Part shown: in pieces, positions 11,812 through 22,769 of the stretch
Position numbering within the stretch: the stretch's first letter is position 1
Layout: each line of letters starts with the position of its first letter
Source of the DNA: Acanthaster planci
Taxonomy: Eukaryota; Echinodermata; Asteroidea; Valvatida; Acanthasteridae
NCBI RefSeq assembly: GCF_001949145.1
Contig: NW_019091492.1
Span: 335,640 to 399,639 of the forward strand
Direction of reading: 5' to 3'
DNA: 64,000 nt
The notes under the pieces: model-generated
Told to the model about the DNA's origin: nothing
Database searches by the model: none
Seen by the model: the letters and a program-made list of their open reading frames with translations, nothing else
Program-made: the position numbers and the translations under genes

Positions 11812-13038
11812 TAAATTCTGAAAAGCGGGGGGGGGGAACTATATGCCTCTCTGTAGGGGGCGATGTTCATGATATAGATGTACATCTATAATGTGTATTG
11901 CATTCATACCGAATCTTAAACCAAAATGGCATTGTTACATCCGCCTTAGATGAATAGCATATTTTCCAGTCCTTGCGTGCATAACATTCCTGTTGCTTTA
12001 GCATTGTGGCACGTTCTCTTACAAACCTGGGTGTGTCGACGTCGCGGCAGAGCTTTACTTTCCACGAGGGGCGTATCATCTGCTGCCGCTCTCCAGCTTA
12101 CCACCAATCGTCAGCGGCTCGTATGGCCCACGCCCAAGGGGCCATGCTCCGGTCAAGACAAGCTAAGATCAAGTCGCCTCAGGCCTGAGCTCCCGCTTGG
12201 ATTCCTGTGAGGCCCGCTCAATACCGAGACCTGCCGCTCACTACGGTCTATCAAGACCACGACGGTCAGCCTGGATGACCACCATTTCCCGCTTGGGACC
12301 CAAGACCGGCCGCGGTGACTGCACCAGGCTCCCATTGCAACGCCCCTCCATACATTTTAATTGGATACCGGTATCTCTTTTATTATTTCAATGCATTTAT
12401 GATTGTATAATTTTTCCTTTGTAAATAGAATACTTTTGTTGCGTTTACTGGTTTTTGAAAGATTAATTTAAGTTTGATTAAGTTAACCTTTGTCTCCACT
12501 GTCCTTCCTTTTGGAGTTCTGTCTTTTGAAATCCTTGTACTTCCAAGATGAATAAGCATCACTGCGATCAGAATTGTCTTGAAATCCGTGACTGCGGCCG
12601 GGCTGAATTCGATGTAGCCAATATTCGCTCAGTTGCGCGATGGGCATTATGTCATTCTACGAGGGTCCTGTGGAGCCCTATTCCTGTATTTTTTGCCATG
12701 CCTTTCTAACGTTTGGACAACATAACTGTGAAAGGCCCCGTCAACTTCTCGGAGGACTAGTCGAAATTTTAAAAATTATGGATATTTCGAGTCCATTGAG
12801 TGAAGACCGCAGCTAGCTTCGAAGATATGACAAACACGGAATTTAACAGGCATTCAATCTGTCTATGGGTCAGTTGTTCCTCCACGGCACCAGTTTGAAG
12901 GGCACACCATGGTATGGACAGTAGAATGTGTCTTTGGCGCTCAGTCGTCTGACATCGCAACAACATTTCAAGTGGGTCTAATGAGCCATCCTTCAAACAT
13001 GCATTGTCCCCAAAACGTGAAATAAATTCAGTCAGACT
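11812..13038. other. Intergenic with GC-rich island
   Basis: About 12000-12350 is strikingly GC- and CpG-rich compared with its surroundings. Overlapping open frames of 60-86 codons occur in several frames on both strands, as high GC alone would give. No domain is recognised. It could be a captured coding fragment or a small CpG island. The rest is AT-rich and featureless. Confidence 0.35.
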
Positions 13039-13046
13039 GCGCTAGC
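13039..13046. repeat. Left 8-bp target-site duplication
   Basis: GCGCTAGC lies directly before the CAGAGTTG end of the composite element. The same eight bases recur directly after the other end at 15437-15444. An 8-bp duplication is the hallmark of the hAT superfamily. Confidence 0.75.
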
Positions 13047-15436
13047 CAGAGTTGTAGACTCGAGTCACTTGACTTGGACTCGAGTCGAACTCTAGTCAAT
13101 ATTTTTGTGACTCCTGACTTGACTTGCAACTATCAGTTTTTGACTTGTGACTGGACTTGGACTTGCAAATAATGACTTATGACTTGACTTGGGCTTGCAA
13201 AAAAATGACTTGTTACCAACGCAAGTCAGAGAACTATTTAGTCGAACCCATGACATGTACGGTTACGTTGTGTCACAATGTGAGAAGTTTATAAATCCTG
13301 TTTACATTTAAAATCACAAGTTGGGAAATATGTAAACCGTGTTTATATAAAAACTGGTGGAAACAAAAATTATTGGGAAATTATTGGTATCTCTAAGCCC
13401 AAAGTTGCAATTCGTGGCAAATTATTTGAATGACAAAAATTGTTGAAGGTTATTTGGGTTATTTGTTAAAGGGTTTCCCTGAGGGGAACTTAAAACCTTG
13501 ATGTTTCTGAGTGAAGCATTTGTTACGAGTGAACAATCATCGTTCTGAAGTGAACGAGCTCCAGTATCGCTCCACAGTTCTTAGTGAACTAGCCACCCCA
13601 CCCAGCTCGAGGTGAAACATATACGGAGAAGTTTCATGCCAACTATCAGGCCAGCAGGGGGTACCACCCTTCGACCTTCCTGGTGTTCATCCGTTCACCC
13701 AGCTGGAGACAGCTTCAATCCAGGGAGCTGGCAAACATCTTTCAGAGAACTGCACGGTACACGGGCGTGGGCATCATTCCACCCAGTTGACTGCTGTGAA
13801 TGTGGCCTTGTGGGGCCTGAATAGTTAACCGATCAGGTTGTAAATATTCATTTATTTGTTTTATTTATTTTCATGAAACGGCCGTAGGGGGGATAATTAG
13901 GTAATTTCAAATTTTACTAATTCACTCGGAAACTGCTGGCATGTTTGGATCTGGTATACAAGATTTTTTGTGTAGAATAAATGTTCCTGGATATCAAATG
14001 CAAAAACGGTTGATTGATTTTGAAGTGTGATTGTTTGAACTCCAAAACCTGTGTGCCTACTACCATACTGGTGAGATTATCACTGGTCCACTGAAGGGAA
14101 AGTCCGACCCTATGGTGTGACACGTTGCATCTGCATCACTTGGCTGTTATAGTCTTGCACAATTATTTGTTCGGAAGTGCTTTCGCTTTTCATTGTTTTT
14201 CCCTCGACTTTCCGGGGGCGCCAATCAACAGCTTCGTTTGAGCCTTATATTGAATAATTCATATCAGTTCTCGGCATCGCTCAGAATTGAAAAAAAGTGG
14301 CGTCCCGATCTAGAGGACCGAAGATTTCTTTGCGCTGGTACTTGATATCACGCAAAGTATATACTGCACATACACGTAAGACCGATGAACATCTAGTATG
14401 CATTAGGGGCTTGTTTTGAACTGAGAGAATAAAGCAAGAGGTGACTGGTGCAGGAAGGTTATTCCAAGAAGGAATTGTTGTCAGGTATATGGAGCATTTG
14501 TAAACATTGGCACAAGAAAATATTTGGCAGTACTTGAGCTCATGATGGCCAGGTGTTCCAGGGACAGCTGGAGTTAGGACATTACGTAGGCTAAGAGATG
14601 GTAACTGGCTGTGGGCCATGGGGGATACGGTAACATACCGTAAAATTTCCTGGTAAAGTAAAGTAAAATTTCCTCGTAAAATGCCGCGTTTACGTGGTTG
14701 TAACATCATGCCTTTAAGACATGCTAATAAATTATTTTTATCAACAACTATCAACCTCTAAATTTCTAGTCTGGGGAGAAAAGGGCCAAATTCGCGATAC
14801 TAAAGCGAGCGGAGACATCATACATCGTGACCGTATGTGCCGGCGACAGTGTGCGACTTGGGAAAAACAATTTAAATGACTGAAAGTTTTCGCGTATCTG
14901 CGCTCATCGCAAGTTCTTTGCTACTACCCCAAACTATAGACGGATATTTTTGAGTACTTAACTCAAAGCGTCTTTTTAAAAATGTTAAAAATGATGCTGG
15001 CTGATATTTCAGTTTGAAAACGTTGTGAACGTGAAGTATGTTGGCAGGCTGATGGTTATTTGCTTAACTTCCACCGGTAGTCCATCAAGTGATATGAATA
15101 ATGCATATCCTACCATTTATTAACATAGTATGTTGCCGCCCCTTATTAAAAAAAATCGAAAACCTTCCTTTGTGGTTCGTGTCGTGGATCGCAGAATAAC
15201 TATAGAATGTCATGGAACCAAGACTAGACTCTGGCTTGAAATCACATATTGTGCGACTTGACTTGTGACTTGCTCGTTCTTGGACCAAATTGACTTGTGA
15301 CTTGCTTGTTCTTGGACCAAATTGACTTGTGACTTGACTTGACCTGTGATCAAATCACTTATGAGCGACATGTGATTGGAGCAAATGACTTGCGACTTGG
15401 CTTAGACTTGCAAGAAGTGACTTGTTACCACTTCTG
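13047..15436. mobile_element. Composite non-autonomous hAT-like element, 2.39 kb
   Basis: The left end begins CAGAGTTGTAGACTCGAGTC. The right end, read in reverse, begins CAGAAGTGGTAACAAGTC. These are imperfect inverted ends sharing the CAGA start common in hAT elements, and a perfect 8-bp duplication flanks the whole. Both ends carry arrays of GACTTG/GACTCGAG motifs (13047-13225 and 15243-15436). The arrays are in the same orientation: each closes with a GACTTGCAA...GACTTGTTACCA block, so the left array looks like a small complete copy of its own. The right array includes a 32-bp unit repeated in tandem (15269-15300, 15301-15332). The ~2 kb between holds no hAT transposase but does hold a retrotransposon relic (14281-14754), so this is an element carrying foreign DNA, moved by a transposase made elsewhere. 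Confidence 0.7.
14281..14754 (-). pseudogene. Non-LTR retrotransposon ORF2 C-terminal relic
   Basis: A 157-codon open frame. Residues about 85-104 read YKCSIYLTTIPSWNNLPAPV, which matches the pattern found just after the reverse transcriptase domain in CR1/Jockey-like retrotransposons (YK.SF.PRTI..WN.LP). The preceding residues (PGTPGHHELKYCQIFSC) fit the usual RGHxxKxxQI...C run before it. The catalytic reverse transcriptase domain with its YxDD motif is not present, so this is only the 3' end of an element, as expected from 5' truncation. It lies inside the hAT-like composite. The family match is from the motif alone. Confidence 0.55.
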
Positions 15437-15444
15437 GCGCTAGC
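15437..15444. repeat. Right 8-bp target-site duplication
   Basis: A second GCGCTAGC directly after the right end (reverse CAGAAGTGG) of the composite element, identical to 13039-13046. Confidence 0.75.
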
Positions 15445-15553
15445 TCAATCGGTTGGTACCGATGAAAAACGCAGCATTTCTCCGACTCGTCAATTTCATC
15501 TTCGCTGACTTCATCCGCTTCGTCAGAAAGACAGCTCATTGTCACCGCCTTCC

Positions 15554-16759
15554 TCAACGATCTGACAGTCGATGTCTGCATTCCACAAGTTCCAGGCTGG
15601 AAAAATTTAATTGGGCAGGAATGGGCCGCTTCTGACTTGTCTCCACCTTCTCGGATTCTACTACTTTACGTGTCATCTTCTGTCTTTTGGTAGACACTGA
15701 TTGTTTATATTCTCTTATCTTTTCTATGGTTGTGTCTTCCGTTATGATTTTCCCTGACTCAACGTAGCTCATACGTTTTCTTTTTTCGCAGCTTTCTTCC
15801 CAGTCTTTCTTCTTTCGCCTTGAAAAACGTGTCCACGTCTTCTACTCTATCAGTGCAATTCTGTCATTTGCTCGCACCGTTCTGTTGACGATCAACATTT
15901 TGACTACCTTATGGGACATCTGCCGCCGATCTCGATGAGGCGTCGTTGACACTTGCTTTCAATCGTAGTACTTTGAGGTTTGCAAAGAACCTTTGCGGGA
16001 ACAAACGCACACTTATCGACGACTGTTGGATCCAGTGGGTAAAGTCCTGTCTTCCTGAAGAAACTTGGCAGGTTTCCTGGTGAGAGTGCCTTCTCATAAA
16101 GCCTTGAATGCCAATCACATATCGCAAATTTGTCAATTCCGATACAGGAGTTGGCCCGCTTTACCTGTACCATTTTGCATTGTACAAAGCAGGGTCCAAA
16201 GCGACCAACATCCAGGGGCTGAAGTATATGGCTGGTATGTACTGGTAGAACGAAAAGCACGATGTTCTTCTTCTTTGCCCAGTCAATCACTGCGAGATGT
16301 GTGATTTGTGGCCATCGATAAACACTAGTACTGGCTCATCTTCACGACCACGCACAGAGTACCTCATCGCGTGCCAAGGAAAAGGTCGTTAGTCTGAGTT
16401 GGACCATCCGGTTTCACTCACTTTTCCGTCAGCTCCTGGAGAACTGTTAATTAAGGAGCTCCTGATTCATCTTTTTACCGGAAAATACAACGTATGGGGG
16501 TATCTGGTGCCCGCGGGGCGTTGCCACAACCTGTGATTGTAATGGTGGATCGTTTGCCAGATGTAACTGCAGGTGTTGATGATGCTCTGACGATTGAGGG
16601 TGGAGTGTGATTGAAATCAAGGCCCTTTTCATCAATGTTGTATATTGTTTCTGATGACATCTTTAGGTCATACCTGGTCATGATATTACCTAGCTCTTCG
16701 TAGTATTCAACAAAACAGAAACATCTACAAAAATATTTCACATAAATTTGTTTACACAA
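15554..16759 (-). pseudogene. Dead pogo/Tigger-like DDE transposase
   Basis: Three or more frames on the minus strand join into one transposase of the Tc1/mariner superfamily, pogo/Tigger branch (DDE_1 domain). From 16759 downward come an EYYEELG helix, the first catalytic Asp in IYNIDEKG, and then a frame change near 16510-16550 to PPYVVFSGKK. Next is a stop near 16385, then LVFIDGHKSHIS with the second Asp (codon at 16314-16316), a one-base shift at about 16290, and VIDWAKKKN...LPVHTSHILQPLDVG with the third Asp. The spacing between the second and third Asp is about 34 residues. FFRKTGLYPLDP and a basic Lys/Arg-rich C-terminus (frame 15554-15772) follow. The N-terminal DNA-binding helix-turn-helix is not seen; a TTTTTGTAG acceptor-like site near 16727 may mean an intron. 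Frameshifts and stops make it inactive. Confidence 0.8.
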
Positions 16760-17635
16760 AAAAATTGCAGCATGAACGCAGCAATGTGTTGATGGTCTTT
16801 GTTATCCCGTGAACTGCAAACCATCACCGTAACGTAGGCCTAGGGCCTTTGGGTTGCAGCTTGCTATACAACACCTGTACTTCGACCTGCATGTAAGATT
16901 TGAACAAATTACATTAACATGGCAACTTAAATACTCCAGAAATACTAGAAGTACACTAGGAAAATAATATTTTATATATATTTCCCCAAATATTAAGCAT
17001 CCTATACAGATCTGTTTTTATTATTTCTCTTTAATGTTTAAAAAAAATTATAAAATGCAAGTCCCCTTCAGATGCTCCGTATTTTTCACGCCCTCTGTTG
17101 TTAAGAAAAAAATCACCTAAAAGTGATCGTCTGTAGTTTGGCTTGCATGCTCGGTTCCTGTAGCGATAACTCTGTTATCGGGGTATCGGAAATTTGAAAT
17201 TTTGCGTTGCCAGTGATTTCCCAATCGGCAATATTCGTCCAGGTATTCAATAAACTATGGCCTGAGGATAAGTTTTATTAAAACAGAGTAAATAAGTCGG
17301 CGTTTTTCCGTCAGTCTTCATAATCTTTAATAAAAGATGCAATTTTTCCGAACTTTGTAAGTTTTCCTTCACCGTGTCTGTCACTACCTATCATCTATCT
17401 CTTTAACAGTTATTTTTAACGCCACCCTGCCCTTGGATATCCGTTGCTTGTTTCCCATGTGTCAATTCCGAAATTGCCGAGGTGTCTAAAGGCACATTTA
17501 ACTGCAAAAATGCCCTTTTTTTCAGAGTCACAATAAGGGCTTCTGCGCTGAAATTTTTTGATGTGCGTAAAGCTAAAGTGCGCCCCCAATCTCCATTACA
17601 ATAGACTTGTGTCAGTCGTACTTTTACCCTCTGCG
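16760..17635. other. Intergenic, no gene seen
   Basis: This flank would hold the N-terminal part and left end of the pogo-like element, but no matching frame or inverted repeat to the other flank was recognised. AT-rich near 16960-17050. Confidence 0.35.
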
Positions 17636-17973
17636 CCCGGTGTGGCGGTCTCAGCTGTCTCCCGGTCTCAGCGGTCCCCCCTGACGTAGACGGACATTTC
17701 AGCTCGACACAAGCACGGTCTCGTTGGTCTTCCGTGCTGAGATGTCCGCATGACTAACTTGCACGCTACTATAAGCTGTGCTGTTATCTTTGGTGCAGGC
17801 CTGTGTACAGTACACGTCACGTACAATGTGAAGCATGCATGGACTGCACTGCTCAGCACGCCACTTAAACGGACGATTTTCCCGTTGTGCGAAGAGATGC
17901 ATGACGTATTGTTACCATATTTGGTAAGGGGGACTGCTGAGACCGGGGGACAGCTGAGACCGCCACACCTGGG
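17636..17973. mobile_element. MITE with 46-bp terminal inverted repeats
   Basis: A 338-bp element. The left end at 17636-17681 and the right end at 17927-17973 are inverted copies with only a few mismatches. Both contain GTGTGGCGGTCTCAGCTGTC and GGTCTCAGC. A second, inner pair (ACGGACATTTCAGC and its reverse near 17740) gives further symmetry. Antisense frames of about 100 codons cross the element but only reflect its composition. No target-site duplication was resolved, so the superfamily is open. Confidence 0.78.
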
Positions 17974-18610
17974 CAATTAGCGAATAATTACGCGCCCGTA
18001 CTCCATTCGTTTTTACGGCATCAACTGTTTCTAAATGACATCACACTTCGGTACCAAAAAAATACGCCCTCTTTTGTTCCGCTCGGAGCGGATAGAGACT
18101 CTACCTCCACTTGCTTGCGGTGCGCACACAGATTTTCTAAGCTATCGTAGAGGGAAATAAATTGAACCCTAAACAATATGTTATGAATCAAGTTAAAAAG
18201 TAAAAGTTAAACAACAGCAAGGATAAGATCATTCAGGAAGGTGAGCAAGCAATCTTTATTTCAATTAGGACATGTGATAACCACCGCAATAATAGAGTAA
18301 CCCATCCTACAATTTCGTGAAGTTCGTTGGGAATGTTTGCTATTGTCTGGGTCATTGAAATCATTGAGTAACTGCACGTTGCTGGGATTTGAAATAAGTA
18401 GGCCTACTTGTGCGTTCATAAGCCAATCTAAATGCTCACCGAAAATGCCTTGATTTTCCACATCGTGGCCGCCAACGAAGGACAAGTGACATTGGAATCT
18501 TCGAAGGTTCAAATTAAGTCAGTGTTCATTGTAAACAAAAAATACGCGATGGGAAAGGCAGGCGCGCGAATAATTATGCGCACAGTTTGATACATTAGCA
18601 TTTGACAGTA

Positions 18611-18788
18611 CATGCACAAAAGTAAGATTACAAAGTAACATGATGACTTCAGACTATTACTATATATTTAATGAAAATTCAGTTTTTATGACAAACGTAC
18701 TCGAAAACCGAGTACTTTCCGAGTACTTTTCTCCTTAAAACTTACAAATCTCCCAAACGTTTCGTTTGTAATCTTACCTTTGTGCATT
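18611..18788. repeat. Inverted repeat, possible MITE
   Basis: ATGCACAAAAGTAAGATTAC within 18611-18634 is matched in inverted orientation at 18765-18788 with one or two mismatches over about 24 bp. The enclosed ~130 bp contain repeated GAGTAC-type motifs (18700-18735). Confidence 0.5.
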
Positions 18789-18887
18789 TACCATCAAGCG
18801 CCTTTTACTCCAGCTTTGTTCCCTCTTTACCAGTTCCTTATTTGGCAAAGAAACTTGGTACTCGAAAAGTACTTGACTAAAACACTG
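18690..18887 (-). mobile_element. hAT-like terminal fragment with GAGTACTTTT motifs
   Basis: Reading from 18887 in reverse, the sequence begins CAGTGTTTTAGTCAAGTACT and continues with CGAGTAC-type motifs. More of the same motifs lie at 18700-18735. This resembles a hAT end with subterminal motif repeats and matches the fragment at 11778. The opposite end was not identified, and the inverted repeat at 18611-18788 overlaps it, so nesting is likely. Confidence 0.4.
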
Positions 18888-21036
18888 GTCCGAATCCCCA
18901 TGCACCACTGGAGACGAAAACTACTGATTTTTTAGAGTGGAAGATGTTTCGAGAAACTATTTGTCAATTTCAATTCGCAAAACGTGCATGTTCTGGGTGC
19001 TTAGTTTAGGCACAGTCGTCCATGCACCTTCCCTAGCACCCCAAACCAAAACACCCACGCGCTCCAGCAAAGTACCGGGTAACATAACAGTGCATTAGAG
19101 GAATGAGAATGCTCTACGCATTAAATCAGATGTCATAATGAACGGCACGTAACACAATTTATTCAGGTTCAACTGCATGCTTAATCCAGGGGATGATAGC
19201 AACACATTTTAATGTTATTGATGAATAAGTAAACAAATAGCGTCATTAGGATGAAATCGTTACAACAAGCAAAACTTTGTTTTGTATGTTTTGTAAACAT
19301 GTGATAAAACTACTTATTCGTTATGGAATTGTAAGGCGTCTTGATCAAAATTTTGCCCAGCTGTGAAAATTTTTGCACTGCTTTCAACCACATGTACAGT
19401 GTAAGTAGTTCTATAATCATCTGCTGAAAGATCTCCCATTTTTTATATAATTGGGAAAGAATATAACACAAAATTGTGGGGCTTTTTTTTTATCTAAGTC
19501 ATGTTTTCTGTAGTATATGCACAATTAGGAGAGAAATAATACCAAACAGTCCACTTGTTATGGAAAAGTACTTTATTAATTTATGTAAATAGCACAAAAT
19601 GTCCAATTTTACTATGTGAAGGGTTCTTCCATATCACATCACAATTGACTTTGCTACCCTTCAGCTCTTGAATACTTCATCTTTTACACGCACGCGGATG
19701 ACCATTGTGTGAGGACCCACAACAATGATTCCAAAACGTGTGTTAAATTTACATAGAGGGAATACTCAGATGCACCGGTAAAGCATGCTGCACTACTGGT
19801 GCCCGAACAGAATTAGCTTCAGCGTCTACTTTCTGACCTTCTTTGACCTTCCAGTGATGGCCTCCATCTGCCTTTTCCCAAGGTGAAAGAGCTTAATCTT
19901 TCCTAATCTGTCCTAATCGTCTTAATTAAACTTTAAGGTTGTGCTATGTGTTTATACAATTCTGATCAAACTTGTATTGTTGTTTAATCTAATTTTTTGT
20001 TTCGTGATAGGCGTATGTTTTTCATGGTAGGGATGTCAACGTACGATCTTTGCACGCTGCAAACAAGGGACAAATACCGTGCATAGCCAGATGCCGTTAT
20101 ACTAAAGTGTTTGAAATCTGATATACGGTTTTATTTTGAACTTCCTATGAAAATTAACTCCCTTTTGTCTTTGGCTGCGCTCATCTCGATTTGTACATCC
20201 ACAGACTGCATATTGGGCGACATTTTTCCGAAAGTGGGGGGAGGGTTGATGTTACGATCCCAGTTTATGCAAATTCTTCGTGCACTTGAGTCTCCCCTCC
20301 AAGGTAATTTTGTAATTCATTTGACGGAACACGCGTTTAAAACCTATACTAGCCATTTATTTCGCTTTGTGCTTTCTAAAACAGCCAGCACTGGGCCACC
20401 ACCTCCATGCTGTCCTCTTCACATCTGCTGCCCTTCCTCATCAGACGGTGGTTGAGGTTGACGACGATATGATGTGGGACTGCATGCGGACCCTTGAGAG
20501 TCATGGCTCCATGACGAGGCTCAATCCCTGGGTTCTACGCCGACCTACCTACCTGTCTGGGCTGGTTTGATCTGGTGCGGTGTGTGGAGGTGCTTGGCAT
20601 GATTGTAACGCTCCCTTCGTCGAGGCACTGCCTAGACAGAGCCTTTTCCTGTCGTTTTTAGAGCTCCTTAATTAAGGTAATTATGCTCGGCCAAATATAA
20701 GTGATCATTGATATTAATGATCACTGACATGTTTTGCCGACTTCCTACTTGTTTTTTGTTTTTTGTTTTTGGGGTTTGTTTTAATAAGTTTGGCGAGCGA
20801 GGAACAAGGACGCTAAAAATAACGGGCAAAGGAAGGCCAGGGGAGTAATTTAAAGCAAAATTTAATTATAAATTTAAACCAGCAAAGCAATGCCTTAAAG
20901 CAAAGGAAATTCAGATTGTTTGCAATTTAAACTTATCATGTAAAACACCATGAGTTACAAACAATAGCAAATCAGCAAGGCAAAATTATCAGTAAAATAT
21001 AAACCTAAGTGATTTATACTGCGAAGTATAATGCAT
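18888..21036. other. Intergenic, no gene seen
   Basis: Unique-looking sequence. A 114-codon plus-strand frame at 20111-20455 has a hydrophobic stretch near its start but no recognisable family and no supporting splice or promoter context. It is not called. Confidence 0.35.
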
Positions 21037-22769
21037 GCGATTTGTACGGAAGCGTATAAAGGCCACTTGCAAAAAAAAAACCGGGATACGAACTCGCCAC
21101 GGCGAGTTACTTTGTCACCGTGGCGAGTTACTATCTCGCCACGGCGAAGTCAGCTAAAACTAGCTCAACTCGCTGCATATTGAGACTCAGTCTGGATACA
21201 AGACCCATTGATTCCGAGTACTCTTCTAATCAAGGCTCCTGTATCACCCAATGTCCACGTGACCAACACTCCTCCAGATTTCCGGCAATAAGCGAACTAT
21301 TCCGAACTTATTCTGTCCATAGTAAATTCAGGTTAACGTCAACACGTTTTCTTTAATGCTCCTCAAAATTGTAAAAAATGTTACAAAGATTAAAATGAAT
21401 AACATTGGTAGCCAAATGAGTAAACGTGGCAAAGCTAGAAGAAAAAGACCATTCGGGAGTATGGGTAATGTTTGGGCATTTCCGGCCGCGTCTGTATCAA
21501 GAATTTTGAACTGTCCGGGTTATATCGGTCGGAGTACTCCCCAATTACGAAGCAGAACTAGGGTCGAAAAGATTGGAACATATTTTGATAAATGGAAAAC
21601 ATTTTCTTTAATTGGACGTGTTTTAAAGCGAATGTCTTTTTAAAACATTCGTATTTTAGAAATTTGGAATAGATTTTTCAAAGCAGAACGAAATTTTAAG
21701 GATCTAGTACATTTTTTTCTAGATTTGAAAGAAGTTTTAAAGAGTGGATGAATTTTCGTTGACACAGCGTATTTTCTAGATTCCCAGGAATTTTTCAAAT
21801 AACGTAACTTTTTACAAAGCCAAAAATTGTTAAGATTTGAACGAATTTTTAGAGTCCAAATTTTTCAGATTGAAATAAAATATTTTGTACAGAATAGATT
21901 GAAAATGTTTTGGAAATGGGAACACTTTTTCAGCGTAAAGCAGCTATTCGGTGCACGCATTTTACACAAAATCTCATGCCATTCTAAATGAGAAAGCACC
22001 CAAATTAACACAAATCCAAATTAATAAGCCACCACGAATAAAAAGCAATTTGTGAAAACTTTGTTAAAAACATCTTGGGAATATATGCTCTACTTTTTCA
22101 AAATATGTACTTGAAGCACTATGAGGCTTTCACAGAATACCGTCTAAAAGATCGAATACGTTGTATACGCGGCTTTGGATGCGTTCTCAATTCGGATGCT
22201 TTCTCATATCAGATGATTTCTCAGTTCAGATGATTTCTTTAACAAGAACATGTTCCAATTTTTTTACCCTAATTCTACTTTGTAGTGGATGATGTACTCC
22301 GACCGATATACCACGGACAGTTCAAACTTCTTGGTACAGACGTGGCCGGAAATACCCGAATATTACCGATACAATCCGAATGGTCTTTTCTTCTCCCTTT
22401 ACTCATTTAGCTACCAATTTTATTCATTTTAATCTTTGTAATAATTTTTACAATTTTGAAGAGCATTACAGAAAAAGTGTTGACATTAAACTGAATTTGA
22501 TATGGACAAGATAAGTTCGGAATAGTTCGACTATTCCCGGAAATCTGGAGGAATGTTGGTCACGTGGACATGGGGTATACAGGACATTTGACTAGAAGAG
22601 TAGTCGGAGTCAATGAGTCTGGTATCAAGACTGAGTCTTAAGATTTTGGCTAAGTTTTAGCTGGGTCACCGTGGCGAGATAGTAACTCTCCGCAGCGAGA
22701 TAGTAAGTCGCCACAGCGAGTTACTCGAAAAACAATTTTGCAAGTGGCCCTTATACGCTTCCAAAGCGC
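21037..22769. mobile_element. Long inverted repeat (foldback-like), 1.73 kb
   Basis: The left arm (21037-21582, 546 bp) and right arm (22250-22769, 520 bp) are collinear inverted copies, by eye around 85% identical along their whole length. Examples of shared blocks are GGAAGCGTATAA at the outer end, TGTCCACGTGACCAACA, TCCAGATTTCCGG, AACTATTCCGAACTTAT and ATATCGGTCGGAGTAC. The outer part contains nested short palindromes of the CTCGCCACGGCGAG type (about 21092-21155 and 22670-22725). The 667-bp spacer is AT-rich and made of degenerate units containing AGATTTGAA...GAATTTTT, plus a 17-bp tandem repeat beside the right arm. A 95-codon frame in the left arm is not matched as a protein in the other arm. 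No transposase and no clear target-site duplication were found. Any transcript crossing it could form a ~0.5-kb hairpin. Confidence 0.8.
22178..22245. repeat. 17-bp tandem repeat, 4 units
   Basis: Four units start at 22178, 22195, 22212 and 22229. The consensus is GATGATTTCTCAGTTCA, with each unit differing at several positions. It abuts the inner end of the right arm of the long inverted repeat. Confidence 0.75.

Noticed and set aside
13047-15436. CRISPR-like array from the GACTTG repeats
   Set aside because: Repeats are short, overlapping and without uniform unique spacers, and the DNA is eukaryotic; they fit transposon subterminal motifs.
20111-20455. 114-codon frame with a hydrophobic N-terminal stretch resembling a signal peptide
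   Set aside because: No family match in memory, low-complexity Cys/Pro tail, and no gene context.
21356-21643. 95-codon basic frame in the left arm of the long inverted repeat
   Set aside because: The inverted arm does not preserve the frame, so selection for protein is not indicated.
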